Assembly: GCF_007829815.1 (NCBI RefSeq)
Contig: NZ_VIWT01000001.1
Coordinates: 868,001-932,000 of the forward strand
Length of the DNA stretch: 64,000 nucleotides
Source of the DNA: Kitasatospora viridis
Lineage (GTDB): Bacteria > Actinomycetota > Actinomycetes > Streptomycetales > Streptomycetaceae
Reading direction: 5' to 3'
Shown here: piece after piece, positions 18,949-26,455 of the stretch
Layout of the letters: every line of letters starts with the position of its first letter
Numbering within the stretch: the stretch's first letter is position 1
Made by a program: the position numbers and the translations under genes
The notes under the pieces: generated by a model
Told to the model about the DNA's origin: nothing
The model's input: the letters and a program-made list of their open reading frames with translations, nothing else
The model's database searches: none

Positions 18949-20076
18949 TCAGGAGCGGCGGACGGCTTCGCGCACCCGCTTGGGCCGCCGGTAGACCAGC
19001 TCGGCGCCGGCCCCCGCGGCCGGCTCCAGCAGGGCCGCGGCGACCAGCCCGTGGTCCGGGGAGAGCGAGCAGGCCGGGTCGGTGCGGGCGGCGTCGCCGG
19101 TGAGCGCGAAGGCCTGGCAGCGGCAGCCGCCGAGGTCGATCTCCTTGCGCGGGCAGCCCCCGCACGGACCGGTCATCCAGTCGGTGCCGCGGTAGGCGTT
19201 GAACGCGGCCGAGTGCTCCCAGATCCAGGCCAGCGAGCGGTCCCGGACGTTGTCCGGGTCCAGGCCGTCGATCGCGTAGGCGGCGGGGCAGGGCAGCGCG
19301 CTGCCGTCGGGGCCGACGGTGATCGACAGCGCCCCCCAGCCGCCCATGCACGGCTTGGGCACGCCCTCGTAGTAGTCCGGCACCACCCAGACCAGCTCGA
19401 CCGAGTCGCCCAGGCGCTCCCGCCAGTCGGCCACCGTGCGCTGCGCGGCGGCGAGTTGCTCCCGGGTGGGGAGCAGGGCCGCGCGGTTGACCAGGCCCCA
19501 GCCGTAGAACTGGGTGTTCGCCAGCTCGATCCGCTCCGCGCCCCAGCGCACCCCGAGCTCGATGATCTCGTCCAGCCGGTCCAGGTTGCGGCGGTGCAGC
19601 ACCACGTTGAGGCCGAGCGGCAGGCCGGCCTCGGCGACCAGCGCGGCGGCCCGCTCCTTGGCGGCGAACGAGCGGCGGCCGGCGATCAGTTCGGACTCGC
19701 CCTTGCGGGCGTCCTGCACCGAGAGCTGCACGCAGCGCAGCCCGGCCGCGACTAGCTCGGCCAGCCGCGCCCGGTCCAGCCCGAGTCCGCTGGTGACCAG
19801 CTGGGTGTAGATGCCCGCGCCCTCGGCGGCCGCCACGATCGGCGCCAGGTCGGTGCGCAGCAGCGGCTCGCCGCCGGACAGGTGGGTCTGCACGACGCCC
19901 AGCGCACCGGCCTCGGCCATCACCCGGGTCCAGTCCTCGGTCGCCAGCTCGGCCGAACGGCGCACCAGCTCGACCGGGTTGGAGCAGTACGGGCAGTGCA
20001 GCGGGCAGGCGTGGGTGAGTTCGGCGAGCAGCGCCCAGGGCGCGCCCGGGGCGGCCGGCGCCTGTGGCCCGGTCAC
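18949..20076 (-). CDS. pqqE: PqqE, radical SAM glutamate-tyrosine cross-linking enzyme
   Basis: A 375-aa radical SAM/SPASM protein. With PqqD as chaperone it forms the C-C bond between the Glu and Tyr of PqqA, the first committed step of PQQ synthesis. The radical SAM cluster is CPLHCPYC (Cys24, 28, 31), followed by HLSGGEPLL; the C-terminal SPASM region has LPCPAAY, CGGCPRKEIDLGGCRCQAF and later Cys. I chose the GTG at 20076, which overlaps the pqqD stop (GTGA) and begins right before the radical SAM domain; an upstream in-frame extension is the pqqD gene in another frame. Length fits the family (about 370-390). Confidence 0.96.
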   Translation of the reverse strand: MTGPQAPAAPGAPWALLAELTHACPLHCPYCSNPVELVRRSAELATEDWTRVMAEAGALGVVQTHLSGGEPLLRTDLAPIVAAAEGAGIYTQLVTSGLGLDRARLAELVAAGLRCVQLSVQDARKGESELIAGRRSFAAKERAAALVAEAGLPLGLNVVLHRRNLDRLDEIIELGVRWGAERIELANTQFYGWGLVNRAALLPTREQLAAAQRTVADWRERLGDSVELVWVVPDYYEGVPKPCMGGWGALSITVGPDGSALPCPAAYAIDGLDPDNVRDRSLAWIWEHSAAFNAYRGTDWMTGPCGGCPRKEIDLGGCRCQAFALTGDAARTDPACSLSPDHGLVAAALLEPAAGAGAELVYRRPKRVREAVRRS

Positions 20077-20342
20077 CGCAGCCACCCCTCGCCGCGCACC
20101 CGGCCGAGGAAGGCGGGCACCTGTTCGGCGACCGGCGCGCCGGGGTGGCGGGCGGCCAGCTCGGCCACGATCTCGCCGGCGGTGCGGCTGCCGTCGCACA
20201 GCCGCAGGATCCGCGCCGCCCCGCCGGTGAGCAGCACCGCGCGCTCGGGCATCAGCAGCAGGTCGGCGTCCCGGACCGGGTCGTGCCGCAGCACCAGGGA
20301 GCGGGCCAGGGCCGGGCGCCAGGGCTCGGTCTCAGTGCTCAT
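20073..20342 (-). CDS. pqqD: PqqD, PqqA-binding chaperone
   Basis: An 89-aa stand-alone RiPP recognition element that holds the PqqA peptide for PqqE. It shows the family pattern of VLRHDPVRDADLLLMPERAV then LTGGAARILRLCDGSRT and a C-terminal helix ending VRGEGWL. It overlaps pqqC by 11 nt and pqqE by 4 nt, so the three are translationally coupled. Confidence 0.95.
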   Translation of the reverse strand: MSTETEPWRPALARSLVLRHDPVRDADLLLMPERAVLLTGGAARILRLCDGSRTAGEIVAELAARHPGAPVAEQVPAFLGRVRGEGWLR

Positions 20343-21096
20343 CCGTGCTCCCCGCCAGCTCGACCGCGTCCAGCAGGGACCAGAGCACCTCGCACTTGAA
20401 GGCGAAGGCGTCCAGCACCCGCTGCTGGTCCTCGCGGGTCCGGCACCAGGCGTGCACCAGGCCGAGCGCCTCCTCGCCGTCCCGGGTGCCCTGGGCCACC
20501 CGGGCCTGGAAGTAGCGCAGTCCGACGGGTTCGACCCAGTCGTAGTGGGTCTCCCAGGCGCTGATCCGGGTGCGCATCAGGTTCGGGGCGAACCGCTCGG
20601 TGAGCGAGGAGGCGACGGCCTCCAGCAGCGGGCGCTCGCGGCAGAAGCCGACGTAGCCGCCGACCGCCAGCCGGACGCCGGGCAGCACGCCCTCGCCGGA
20701 GAGCAGCAGGTCGCGGTCGAGGCCGACCGCCTCGCCGAGCCGCAGCCAGCGCTCGATCCCGCCCTCGCCGGCGCGTTCGCCGTCGTGGTCGCGGATCCGC
20801 CGGATCCAGCTGCGGCGCAGCTGCGCGTCGTCGAACTTGGCCAGGATGAGGGCGTCCTTGACCGGGATGTTGCGTTGGTAGTGGAAGCGGTTGAGCACCC
20901 AGCGGCGGATCTCGGCAGGGCTGAGCAGGCCCTGGTGCATCCGCTGGTTGAAGGGGTGCCGGGCGTGGTAGCGGGCGTCGCCGAGCTCGCCGAGCCGCCG
21001 CTCCAGCTCGGCGGGGTGCCAGGGCTCGGTGCGCCCGGGGGTGTCGGTGCGCCCTGGGGTGTCGGTGGGCGCGGGGTCCGTGGTGGCGGTGGTCAT
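20332..21096 (-). CDS. pqqC: PqqC, pyrroloquinoline-quinone synthase
   Basis: A 254-aa cofactorless oxidase that catalyses the last step, ring closure and eight-electron oxidation of AHQQ to PQQ. Family signatures are present: HPFNQRMHQGLLSPAEIRRWVLNRFHYQRNIPVKDA, GGIERWLRLGEAVGL, and HYDWVEPVGLRYFQ. (Blocks are quoted in part only as landmarks.) The first 25 residues are a Thr/Pro-rich extension. The ATG at 21096 overlaps the pqqB stop (ATGA); a longer open frame upstream is the pqqB gene read out of frame. Confidence 0.96.
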   Translation of the reverse strand: MTTATTDPAPTDTPGRTDTPGRTEPWHPAELERRLGELGDARYHARHPFNQRMHQGLLSPAEIRRWVLNRFHYQRNIPVKDALILAKFDDAQLRRSWIRRIRDHDGERAGEGGIERWLRLGEAVGLDRDLLLSGEGVLPGVRLAVGGYVGFCRERPLLEAVASSLTERFAPNLMRTRISAWETHYDWVEPVGLRYFQARVAQGTRDGEEALGLVHAWCRTREDQQRVLDAFAFKCEVLWSLLDAVELAGSTDEH

Positions 21097-21995
21097 GGCG
21101 TGATCACGCCCTCCTCCTGGGCGACGGCGATCCCCAGCGCGGCCAGCACCTGGTGCTCGGCGGCGTCGGGGTCGACGAGGGGGTTGGTGTTGTTGAGGTG
21201 GGTGTAGAGCCGGCGGACCCCGGTCAGGGGGGCCAGGCGTTCGGCCGTGCCGCCGGGGCCGGTGATCGGCAGGTGGCCCATCTGTCGCGCGGTGCGGGTG
21301 CCGAAGCCGGCGCGCACCGGCTCCTGGTCGTCCCAGAAGGTGCCGTCGAGCAGCACGCAGTCGGCCTGCCGGACGAGTTCGTCGAAGTCCGCGGGCCAGT
21401 CGGCCAGCGCCGGGGCGTAGACCAGGGTGCGGCCGTCCCGCCGGTCGGTGAGGCACAGCGCGACCGACCAGTCCGCGCCGGGCGGGTCGAGTTCGGCCGC
21501 GTAGCGGGGGCGCTTGCCGGAGACCGGCAGGGCCCGCACCTCGATGCTGCCCTCCTCGTCCAGCGGCACCGCCCGGTCGGTGGGCAGGGGTTCCCAGCGC
21601 AGCGCGGTGTAGGGGCCGAGCACGGCGTCCAGCCGCAGGCCCTCGGTGACCGCGCCGCGCACCGTGGGGGTGGCGAGCACCCGCAGGCCGCGGGCCTCGC
21701 GCAGGCGGAACAGGCCGGTGGTGTGGTCGAGTTCGCCGTCGGTGAGCAGGACCCCGGCCAGCGGGGTGTCCCGCAGGCCGGGGCCCGGGTGGAGCTCGGC
21801 GAACGCCTCGGTCTGTTCCGCGATGTCGGGGGTCGCGTTGACCGCGTACCAGCGGCCGTCGCCCGCCTGCACGGCGAGCGAGGCGTGCCGGCGGCGGAGC
21901 CCGGGACGGGCACGGGCGGCGGCGCACCCCGGGCACGCACAGTTCCACTGGGGTACGCCGCCGCCCGCCGCGGTGCCCAGAACGCGCAACCGCAT
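21093..21995 (-). CDS. pqqB: PqqB, metallo-beta-lactamase-fold hydroxylase of PQQ synthesis
   Basis: A 300-aa PqqB. It starts MRLRVLGTAAGGGVPQWNC, the canonical N-terminus, then has the CxC/CxxC zinc region CACPGCAAA, TDGELDHTTGLFRLRE (the modified HxHxDH site of PqqB) and LDGTFWDDQE. PqqB hydroxylates the tyrosine-derived part of the cross-linked peptide. I chose the ATG at 21995 because it gives the canonical N-terminus; it lies 10 nt after the pqqA stop. Overlaps pqqC by 4 nt. Confidence 0.95.
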   Translation of the reverse strand: MRLRVLGTAAGGGVPQWNCACPGCAAARARPGLRRRHASLAVQAGDGRWYAVNATPDIAEQTEAFAELHPGPGLRDTPLAGVLLTDGELDHTTGLFRLREARGLRVLATPTVRGAVTEGLRLDAVLGPYTALRWEPLPTDRAVPLDEEGSIEVRALPVSGKRPRYAAELDPPGADWSVALCLTDRRDGRTLVYAPALADWPADFDELVRQADCVLLDGTFWDDQEPVRAGFGTRTARQMGHLPITGPGGTAERLAPLTGVRRLYTHLNNTNPLVDPDAAEHQVLAALGIAVAQEEGVITP

Positions 21996-22005
21996 CGCGG
22001 GGCGG

Positions 22006-22134
22006 TCAGCGCTGGGTGAACGCGTATCCGGTGACCTCAAGGGAGGTCTCGACGATCTGGTAGCCGGGCGCCGCCCAGTCCTGCGGCTCGGTGGCCGGGG
22101 CGGCGGCGGTGCGGGTCTCGGTCTGCTCGGTCAT
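22006..22134 (-). CDS. pqqA: PqqA, precursor peptide of PQQ
   Basis: A 42-aa peptide immediately upstream of pqqB. It contains the required Glu-x3-Tyr pair in SLEVTGYAFTQR, close to the usual EVTMYV core of PqqA, with Glu33 and Tyr37 as the residues that become PQQ. It is longer than the usual 23-29 aa because of an Ala/Thr/Pro-rich leader. A GGAGG ribosome site lies just before the ATG. It heads a pqqA-B-C-D-E operon; no pqqF/G protease gene is present here. Confidence 0.93.
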   Translation of the reverse strand: MTEQTETRTAAAPATEPQDWAAPGYQIVETSLEVTGYAFTQR

Positions 22135-22275
22135 GGTGTCCTCCGTCGGGTCGGGTGTCGGTCCGGGCGGGCGGTTCGCGCCGTCCGGTGCAGCACCAAC
22201 CGTCCCAGCGGCCCGGTCCCATGTCGTGAGTCATCCGTCCCGGCCGCCTGGGATTCGCCCCTCCGGAACGCGGGT
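22135..22275 (-). promoter_or_regulatory. Upstream region of the pqq operon
   Basis: About 140 nt between the terminator of the quinoprotein gene and pqqA must contain the pqq promoter. It holds CTCACGACA on the minus strand (22222-22230), which recurs upstream of the E1 alpha gene. No clear -35/-10 pair could be assigned. Confidence 0.35.
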
Positions 22276-22304
22276 CGGCCCCGTCCCTGGCGGGGACGGG
22301 GCCG
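22276..22304 (-). terminator. Rho-independent-like hairpin after quinoprotein 1
   Basis: A 12-bp perfect stem (22276-22287 with 22293-22304) and a 5-nt loop lie 24 nt beyond the stop of the first quinoprotein gene. It separates that gene from the pqq operon, so the two are probably transcribed separately. Confidence 0.75.
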
Positions 22305-22328
22305 AGGTGGAGCGGAGTCGACGGTCGG

Positions 22329-23954
22329 TCAGAGGCCGAAGGCCAGCAGCACGTAGCCGCGGTCGCTCGGGTAGTACGGGTAGTAGCCGGCCTGGACGTA
22401 GACCATGCCATTGGCCACCACCGCGCCGCCGTTGCCGGAGATCCCGAGGCCGCGGCCGGGCAGGCCGTTGACGCCCTGGAAGTCCTGCACCGCGTCGAAC
22501 GACCAGAGCTGGGTGCCGGTGCGGGACGAGTAGATCCGGAACTTGCCGTCGTAGCCGCCCTCGTAGACCAGCCCGGGGGTGGTGGTGACGGCGGGGGTGA
22601 AGGCCGGGGTGCAGAGCGAGGGGGTCAGGCCGGCGCCGCCGGTGGTGCAGCCGTCGGCCGGGGCCGGGGTGCTCCACAGGACGTGGCCGTCGGCCGGGTC
22701 GAGGGCGAACAGCTTGCCGGGGTTGCCGCGCCAGGTGGCCGCGTAGATCGCCTTGCCGTCGTAGCTGGTGCCCCACTGGATGCCGGCGTCGCCCGGGTCC
22801 TGCTTGCCGGGGGCGGGCGGCGGGGAGAGGTGGGTCTGCCAGATCACCTTGCCGGTGCGGGCGTCGAAGGTGGTGTAGGCACCGCCCTTCTGGCCGACGC
22901 CGACCAGGGTGCGGCCGTGCACCTTGAAGATGTTCGGCGCGGGGCTGACGTCCTCGTCCAGTGCGGTGCCCTGGCCCTGGCTGGGGCAGTAGCCGACCGG
23001 GTCGGGGCCGGAGCAGGCCAGCGTGTAGGTGTCGGCGCCGGTCAGCTGGTAGGTCCAACGCGGCTTGCCGGTGCGGGTGTCCAGGGCCAGCAGGCTGTCG
23101 GAGGCCCCGGTGGCGCCGGTGTAGTCGTTGCCGGTCCCGACGTAGAGGGTGCCGCTGGCCGGGTCGATCACCGGGGTGCCCCAGACCGCGACGCCCGAGG
23201 GGCCGTACTGCGCGGCCCCGCTGGGCCAGCTGCCGGTCCGCTGGGCGGGCGGCAGGGTGTAGTACTTCCAGTCGATCTTCCCGGTGCGGGCGTCGAAGGC
23301 GACCACCGAGCCGCGGAAGGTGCAGCACGGGTAGTTCGGGTTGGCGGCGGCGCCGGCCTCGCCGCTGGAGACGCCGATGTAGACCTTGCCGTCGGAGACC
23401 AGCGGGGAGCTGGTCATCTCGGCCAGCGGGTGGTCGTCGGCCTTGGCCGCCCAGTCGAGCTTGCCGGTCTTCGTGTCCAGCGCGTAGACGTAGCCGCGGC
23501 TGTCGCCGAAGTAGACCCGGCCGCCGGAGACCGCGGCGCCGTCCCGGATCAGGTTCTGGTGCGAGGCGTCGGCCGGGCCGGCCACCGGGGTGGTGTCGTA
23601 GACCCACTTGGTGGCACCGGTCTTGGCGTCCAGCGCGTAGAACTTGGCGTCCGGCGCGCCCACGTAGAGCACGCCGTCGACTATCGCGGGCTGGCTGCCG
23701 GTCCGGGCGTAGGGCAGGTTGGCGTAGGTGAAGGCCCACTTGAGCTTGAGCCCGGACACCGTGGCCGGGGTGATCTGGTGCTCGTCCGGGTTGGACCGGC
23801 TGCCATAGGTGTCGTGCTGCCAGGTCGGCCAGGAGGCGCCGTGCCGGGCCCCTGCGTCGGCCAGGGCCGGATCGGCCGGTGCGAGTGCGGCCGCGATGAG
23901 CGCGGCGGCCCCGAGCAGGGCCCCGAGCAGGGCCCGCCATCTGTTCACGGTCAT
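22329..23954 (-). CDS. Secreted PQQ-binding beta-propeller dehydrogenase (quinoprotein 1)
   Basis: A 541-aa protein with a Sec-type signal peptide (basic start, hydrophobic segment at about residues 8-25, cleavage near ALA-DAG). The mature part is a PQQ-dependent dehydrogenase-like beta-propeller of the polyvinyl-alcohol-dehydrogenase branch, with repeated blades of the form VYxLDxxTGKxxW. A vicinal disulfide candidate Cys210-Cys211 (YPCC) recalls the adjacent-Cys ring over PQQ in methanol dehydrogenase. No CxxCH heme site is present. It would oxidise an alcohol outside the membrane, passing electrons to an unknown acceptor. It is next to pqqABCDE and has a paralogue at 35017-36645. Confidence 0.9.
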   Translation of the reverse strand: MTVNRWRALLGALLGAAALIAAALAPADPALADAGARHGASWPTWQHDTYGSRSNPDEHQITPATVSGLKLKWAFTYANLPYARTGSQPAIVDGVLYVGAPDAKFYALDAKTGATKWVYDTTPVAGPADASHQNLIRDGAAVSGGRVYFGDSRGYVYALDTKTGKLDWAAKADDHPLAEMTSSPLVSDGKVYIGVSSGEAGAAANPNYPCCTFRGSVVAFDARTGKIDWKYYTLPPAQRTGSWPSGAAQYGPSGVAVWGTPVIDPASGTLYVGTGNDYTGATGASDSLLALDTRTGKPRWTYQLTGADTYTLACSGPDPVGYCPSQGQGTALDEDVSPAPNIFKVHGRTLVGVGQKGGAYTTFDARTGKVIWQTHLSPPPAPGKQDPGDAGIQWGTSYDGKAIYAATWRGNPGKLFALDPADGHVLWSTPAPADGCTTGGAGLTPSLCTPAFTPAVTTTPGLVYEGGYDGKFRIYSSRTGTQLWSFDAVQDFQGVNGLPGRGLGISGNGGAVVANGMVYVQAGYYPYYPSDRGYVLLAFGL

Positions 23955-24038
23955 GGTTCACCTCGGTATGGGAGTGAAATGAGGAGGAGCCGGCCGACGG
24001 CGCGCCGGACCGGACCGGCGCGCAGGGGCGCCGGCCTG

Positions 24039-24082
24039 ATGGTCCGTCAGGTTATCGGTCCGTCGGGCTGACGGTTCGTCAG
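24039..24082. repeat. Three 10-nt direct repeats GGTYCGTCRG, 16-nt period
   Basis: GGTCCGTCAG (24041-24050), GGTCCGTCGG (24057-24066) and GGTTCGTCAG (24073-24082) recur with exact 16-nt spacing between the quinoprotein start and the end of the regulator gene. The third is part of the palindrome TGACGGTTCGTCA (24069-24081), which contains the regulator's stop codon. This could be an operator array for the quinoprotein gene or a terminator. Confidence 0.6.
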
Positions 24083-24735
24083 GCCCCCAGTCCCTCCTGG
24101 CGGGCACGGATCGCGGCCTCGGTGCGGTGCGTCACCTGGAGCTTGGCGAAGATCCTGGAGAGGTAGTTGCGCACCGTCTTGATCGAGAGGCTCAACTCGC
24201 TGGCGATCGCGGCGTTGCCGCGGCCGTCGGCGACCAGCCGGAGCACGTCGCGCTCGCGGTCGGTGAGCTCCGGGAAGATCACCGAGGGCGGCGCGACCGG
24301 CTTGGTGATGTGGTCCACCACCAGGCCGGCCACCTGCGGGCCGAAGATCAGCGCGCCCTGCCGCACGGCGGCCAGCGCTCTGGTGATGTCCTCCGGCCCG
24401 GCACCCTTGAGCAGGTAGCCGCGGGCGCCGGCCCGCAGGGCCCCGAGGACCGTGTCGATGTCATCCAGGATGGTGAGCATCAGCACGGCGGCCCCGGTGC
24501 CCTGGGCCACGATCGCCTGGGTGGCCGCGATCCCGTTCATCTGGGGCATGTCGACGTCCATGAAGATGACGTCGGGCCGGGTCTCGCGGGCCGCCGCCAC
24601 CGCGGCCCGCCCGGTGTCGACCTCGCCGACCACCTCGACCCCCTGCATGGTCTGCAGCAGGATCCGCAGGCCGGCCGCGAAGACCGGGTGGTCGTCTGCG
24701 ATGAGCACTCTTACCGCGGGCGAACTCGACATCAT
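24079..24735 (-). CDS. LuxR/NarL-type response regulator (orphan)
   Basis: A 218-aa two-domain response regulator. The receiver domain has the acidic pair DD at residues 14-15, phospho-acceptor Asp60 (FMDVDMP), Thr in MLTILDD and Lys in GYLLKGA. The output domain is a LuxR-type helix-turn-helix (LTDRERDVLRLVADGRGNAAIA, KTVRNYLSRIFAKL). No sensor kinase gene is adjacent, so it may answer to a kinase elsewhere. It is the only regulator in the window and the likely pathway switch. A second ATG one codon downstream is an alternative start. Confidence 0.94.
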   Translation of the reverse strand: MMSSSPAVRVLIADDHPVFAAGLRILLQTMQGVEVVGEVDTGRAAVAAARETRPDVIFMDVDMPQMNGIAATQAIVAQGTGAAVLMLTILDDIDTVLGALRAGARGYLLKGAGPEDITRALAAVRQGALIFGPQVAGLVVDHITKPVAPPSVIFPELTDRERDVLRLVADGRGNAAIASELSLSIKTVRNYLSRIFAKLQVTHRTEAAIRARQEGLGA

Positions 24736-24881
24736 GCATCAGCCCCTGCCGTTGCAACGATCTGACACTACGGACGGTGGTTCGTGCTGACACTCTCCAT
24801 GACAGCCACCGAGTGAGGCAATGAACTTGTAGGTAGTCATGTACGAGGGGGGACAGGAGATAACGCGCGATTCGGGACGGG

Positions 24882-25382
24882 TCAGCCACCGAGCGGCGGC
24901 GCACCCATTCCGGGCGGCGGTCCGACCAGGTCGACCCCGTGCGCGGCCAGCGAGCCGATCAGCCTGCCGATGTCGGGCACTTCGGTCACCGGCGGCGGCA
25001 CGGTCAGCGACTGGGCCGGGCCGCCGGTCTCGAAGAACCACTGCTCGAAACCGGCCGGGGTGGTGAGGATCAGGAACCGGGCCGAGGGCGACACGACCTG
25101 GAAGGTGTGGGCGAGTTCGCGCGGGGCGAAGGTGACCGAGCCGGGCTCGGCCTCGAAGACCTCGTCGCCGACCTGCACCCGCAGCTCGCCGTCGAGCACC
25201 ACGAAGGTCTCGTCCTCGCGGGTGTGCCGGTGCAGCGGGGAGGCGTAGCCCTGGTCGGAGGTCTGCTCGGCCAGCCAGAACTGCCCGCCGGTCTCCTTGC
25301 CGGTCAGCTTGAACTTCAGCAGTGCGCCCATGTGCCAGAGCGCCTGGTCCTTGCCGGCGGCGAGGTGGTAGGGGATGGACAC
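24882..25382 (-). CDS. Cupin-domain protein
   Basis: A 166-aa single-domain cupin. It has the first metal motif HRHTREDE (H-x-H-x4-E), a glycine turn LDGELRVQVGD and the second-motif His in PRELAHTF, so it can bind a metal ion. The GTG at 25382 is preceded by GGAGG. Relatives act as small dioxygenases, isomerases or polyketide cyclases. It follows the E1 beta gene by 38 nt in the same orientation and probably shares its transcript. The substrate is unknown; an aromatic intermediate of the type II pathway is plausible. Confidence 0.85.
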   Translation of the reverse strand: MSIPYHLAAGKDQALWHMGALLKFKLTGKETGGQFWLAEQTSDQGYASPLHRHTREDETFVVLDGELRVQVGDEVFEAEPGSVTFAPRELAHTFQVVSPSARFLILTTPAGFEQWFFETGGPAQSLTVPPPVTEVPDIGRLIGSLAAHGVDLVGPPPGMGAPPLGG

Positions 25383-25410
25383 GTTCGATCCTCCTGATGA
25401 GGTGATGGGT

Positions 25411-25423
25411 TGACGGTGCGTCA
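25411..25423. repeat. Palindrome TGACGGTGCGTCA at E1 beta stop codon
   Basis: A 13-nt palindrome (TGACG-N3-CGTCA) with the E1 beta stop codon as one end. The same pattern occurs at 24069-24081 and 34512-34524, each time starting with a gene's TGA. Confidence 0.5.
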
Positions 25424-26437
25424 GCCGGCGGCCGGGACGGCGCCCAGGGTCTGCCGGACGGCCGCCGCGACGGCCTCGGCGTCGGGCACGTACAGGTCCT
25501 CCAGCAGCGGGCTGTACGCGGTCGGGGCGTGCGGCGCGGTGACCATCCGGACCGGACCGCGCAGCGCGGCCCACCGGTTCTGGGCGACCAGGGCGGCGAT
25601 GTCGGCGGCCGCCCCGCAGCGCGGGTTGGACTCGTCGGCGACCACCAGGTGGCCGGTCTTCTCCACGCTGCGGTAGATCGTCCCCTCGTCCAGCGGGGAG
25701 AGCGTGCGCGGGTCCACCACCTCGCAGTCGATCCCGGCCGCGGCGAGCGACTCGGCGGCCTGCAGGGCCCGCTGGACCATCGCGCCGATCGCCACGATGG
25801 TGCAGTCGGCGCCCTCGCGGACCACCGCCGCCTGGCCGAACGGCACGGTGTAGGGCTCCTCGGGGACCTCGCCGCGGGTCCAGTAGAGCATCTTGTGCTC
25901 GAAGAAGATCACCGGGTCGGGGTCCCGGATCGCCTGCGCCATCAGGCCCTTGGCGTCGAACGGGGTGGCCGGCACGACCACCTTCAGCCCGGGCACGTGG
26001 GTGACCAGCGGGTAGAGCGCCTGCGAGTGGTGCGCGCCGCGCCGCATCCCGGCGCCCCACAGGGTGCGGACCACCATCGGCACCGACACCGTGCCGCCCA
26101 GCATGAACCGCAACTTGGCGGCCTGGTTGAGGATCTGGTCGAAGCAGACCCCGATGAAGTCGGTGAACAGGATGTCGGCGACCGGCCGCAGGCCGGTGGC
26201 GGCCGCGCCGACCGCGGCGCCGACGAAGGCGGCCTCGGTGATCGGGGTGTCCAGCACCCGGTCCGGGAACTCCCGGTGCAGCTCCTTGGTCGGGCCCCAG
26301 GCGTTGCCCAGCTTCCCGGAGGCGCCCATGCCGCCGATGCTGTCCTCCCCGAAGGCCACCACCGTCGGGTCGCGGCGCATCTCCTGGGCGAGGGCCTCGC
26401 CGATCGCCTCCATGTACGAGATCGAACGCGTCATCAC
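25421..26437 (-). CDS. Thiamine-dependent dehydrogenase E1 beta subunit
   Basis: A 338-aa transketolase-like beta subunit of a 2-oxoacid or acetoin dehydrogenase E1 (AcoB/PdhB/BkdB type). It shows VAFGEDSIGG, LDTPITEAAFVGAAVGAAATGLRP with the catalytic Glu, and a C-terminal transketolase domain with VVDPRTLSPLDEGTI. With the E1 alpha product it would decarboxylate a 2-oxo acid on thiamine diphosphate. No E2 acyltransferase or E3 is encoded nearby, so the acyl or ketol group must go to another acceptor. It lies 18 nt after E1 alpha. Confidence 0.92.
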   Translation of the reverse strand: MMTRSISYMEAIGEALAQEMRRDPTVVAFGEDSIGGMGASGKLGNAWGPTKELHREFPDRVLDTPITEAAFVGAAVGAAATGLRPVADILFTDFIGVCFDQILNQAAKLRFMLGGTVSVPMVVRTLWGAGMRRGAHHSQALYPLVTHVPGLKVVVPATPFDAKGLMAQAIRDPDPVIFFEHKMLYWTRGEVPEEPYTVPFGQAAVVREGADCTIVAIGAMVQRALQAAESLAAAGIDCEVVDPRTLSPLDEGTIYRSVEKTGHLVVADESNPRCGAAADIAALVAQNRWAALRGPVRMVTAPHAPTAYSPLLEDLYVPDAEAVAAAVRQTLGAVPAAG

Positions 26438-26455
26438 GAAACTCCCGGCCGGTCG

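Noticed and set aside
18949..20199. Longer PqqE with a 41-aa Arg-rich N-terminus
   Set aside because: The extension is pqqD in another frame; GTG at 20076 overlaps the pqqD stop and gives a normal PqqE.
22329..23954. Quinohemoprotein with cytochrome c domain
   Set aside because: No CxxCH motif in either propeller protein; Cys residues are a vicinal pair and isolated pairs only.
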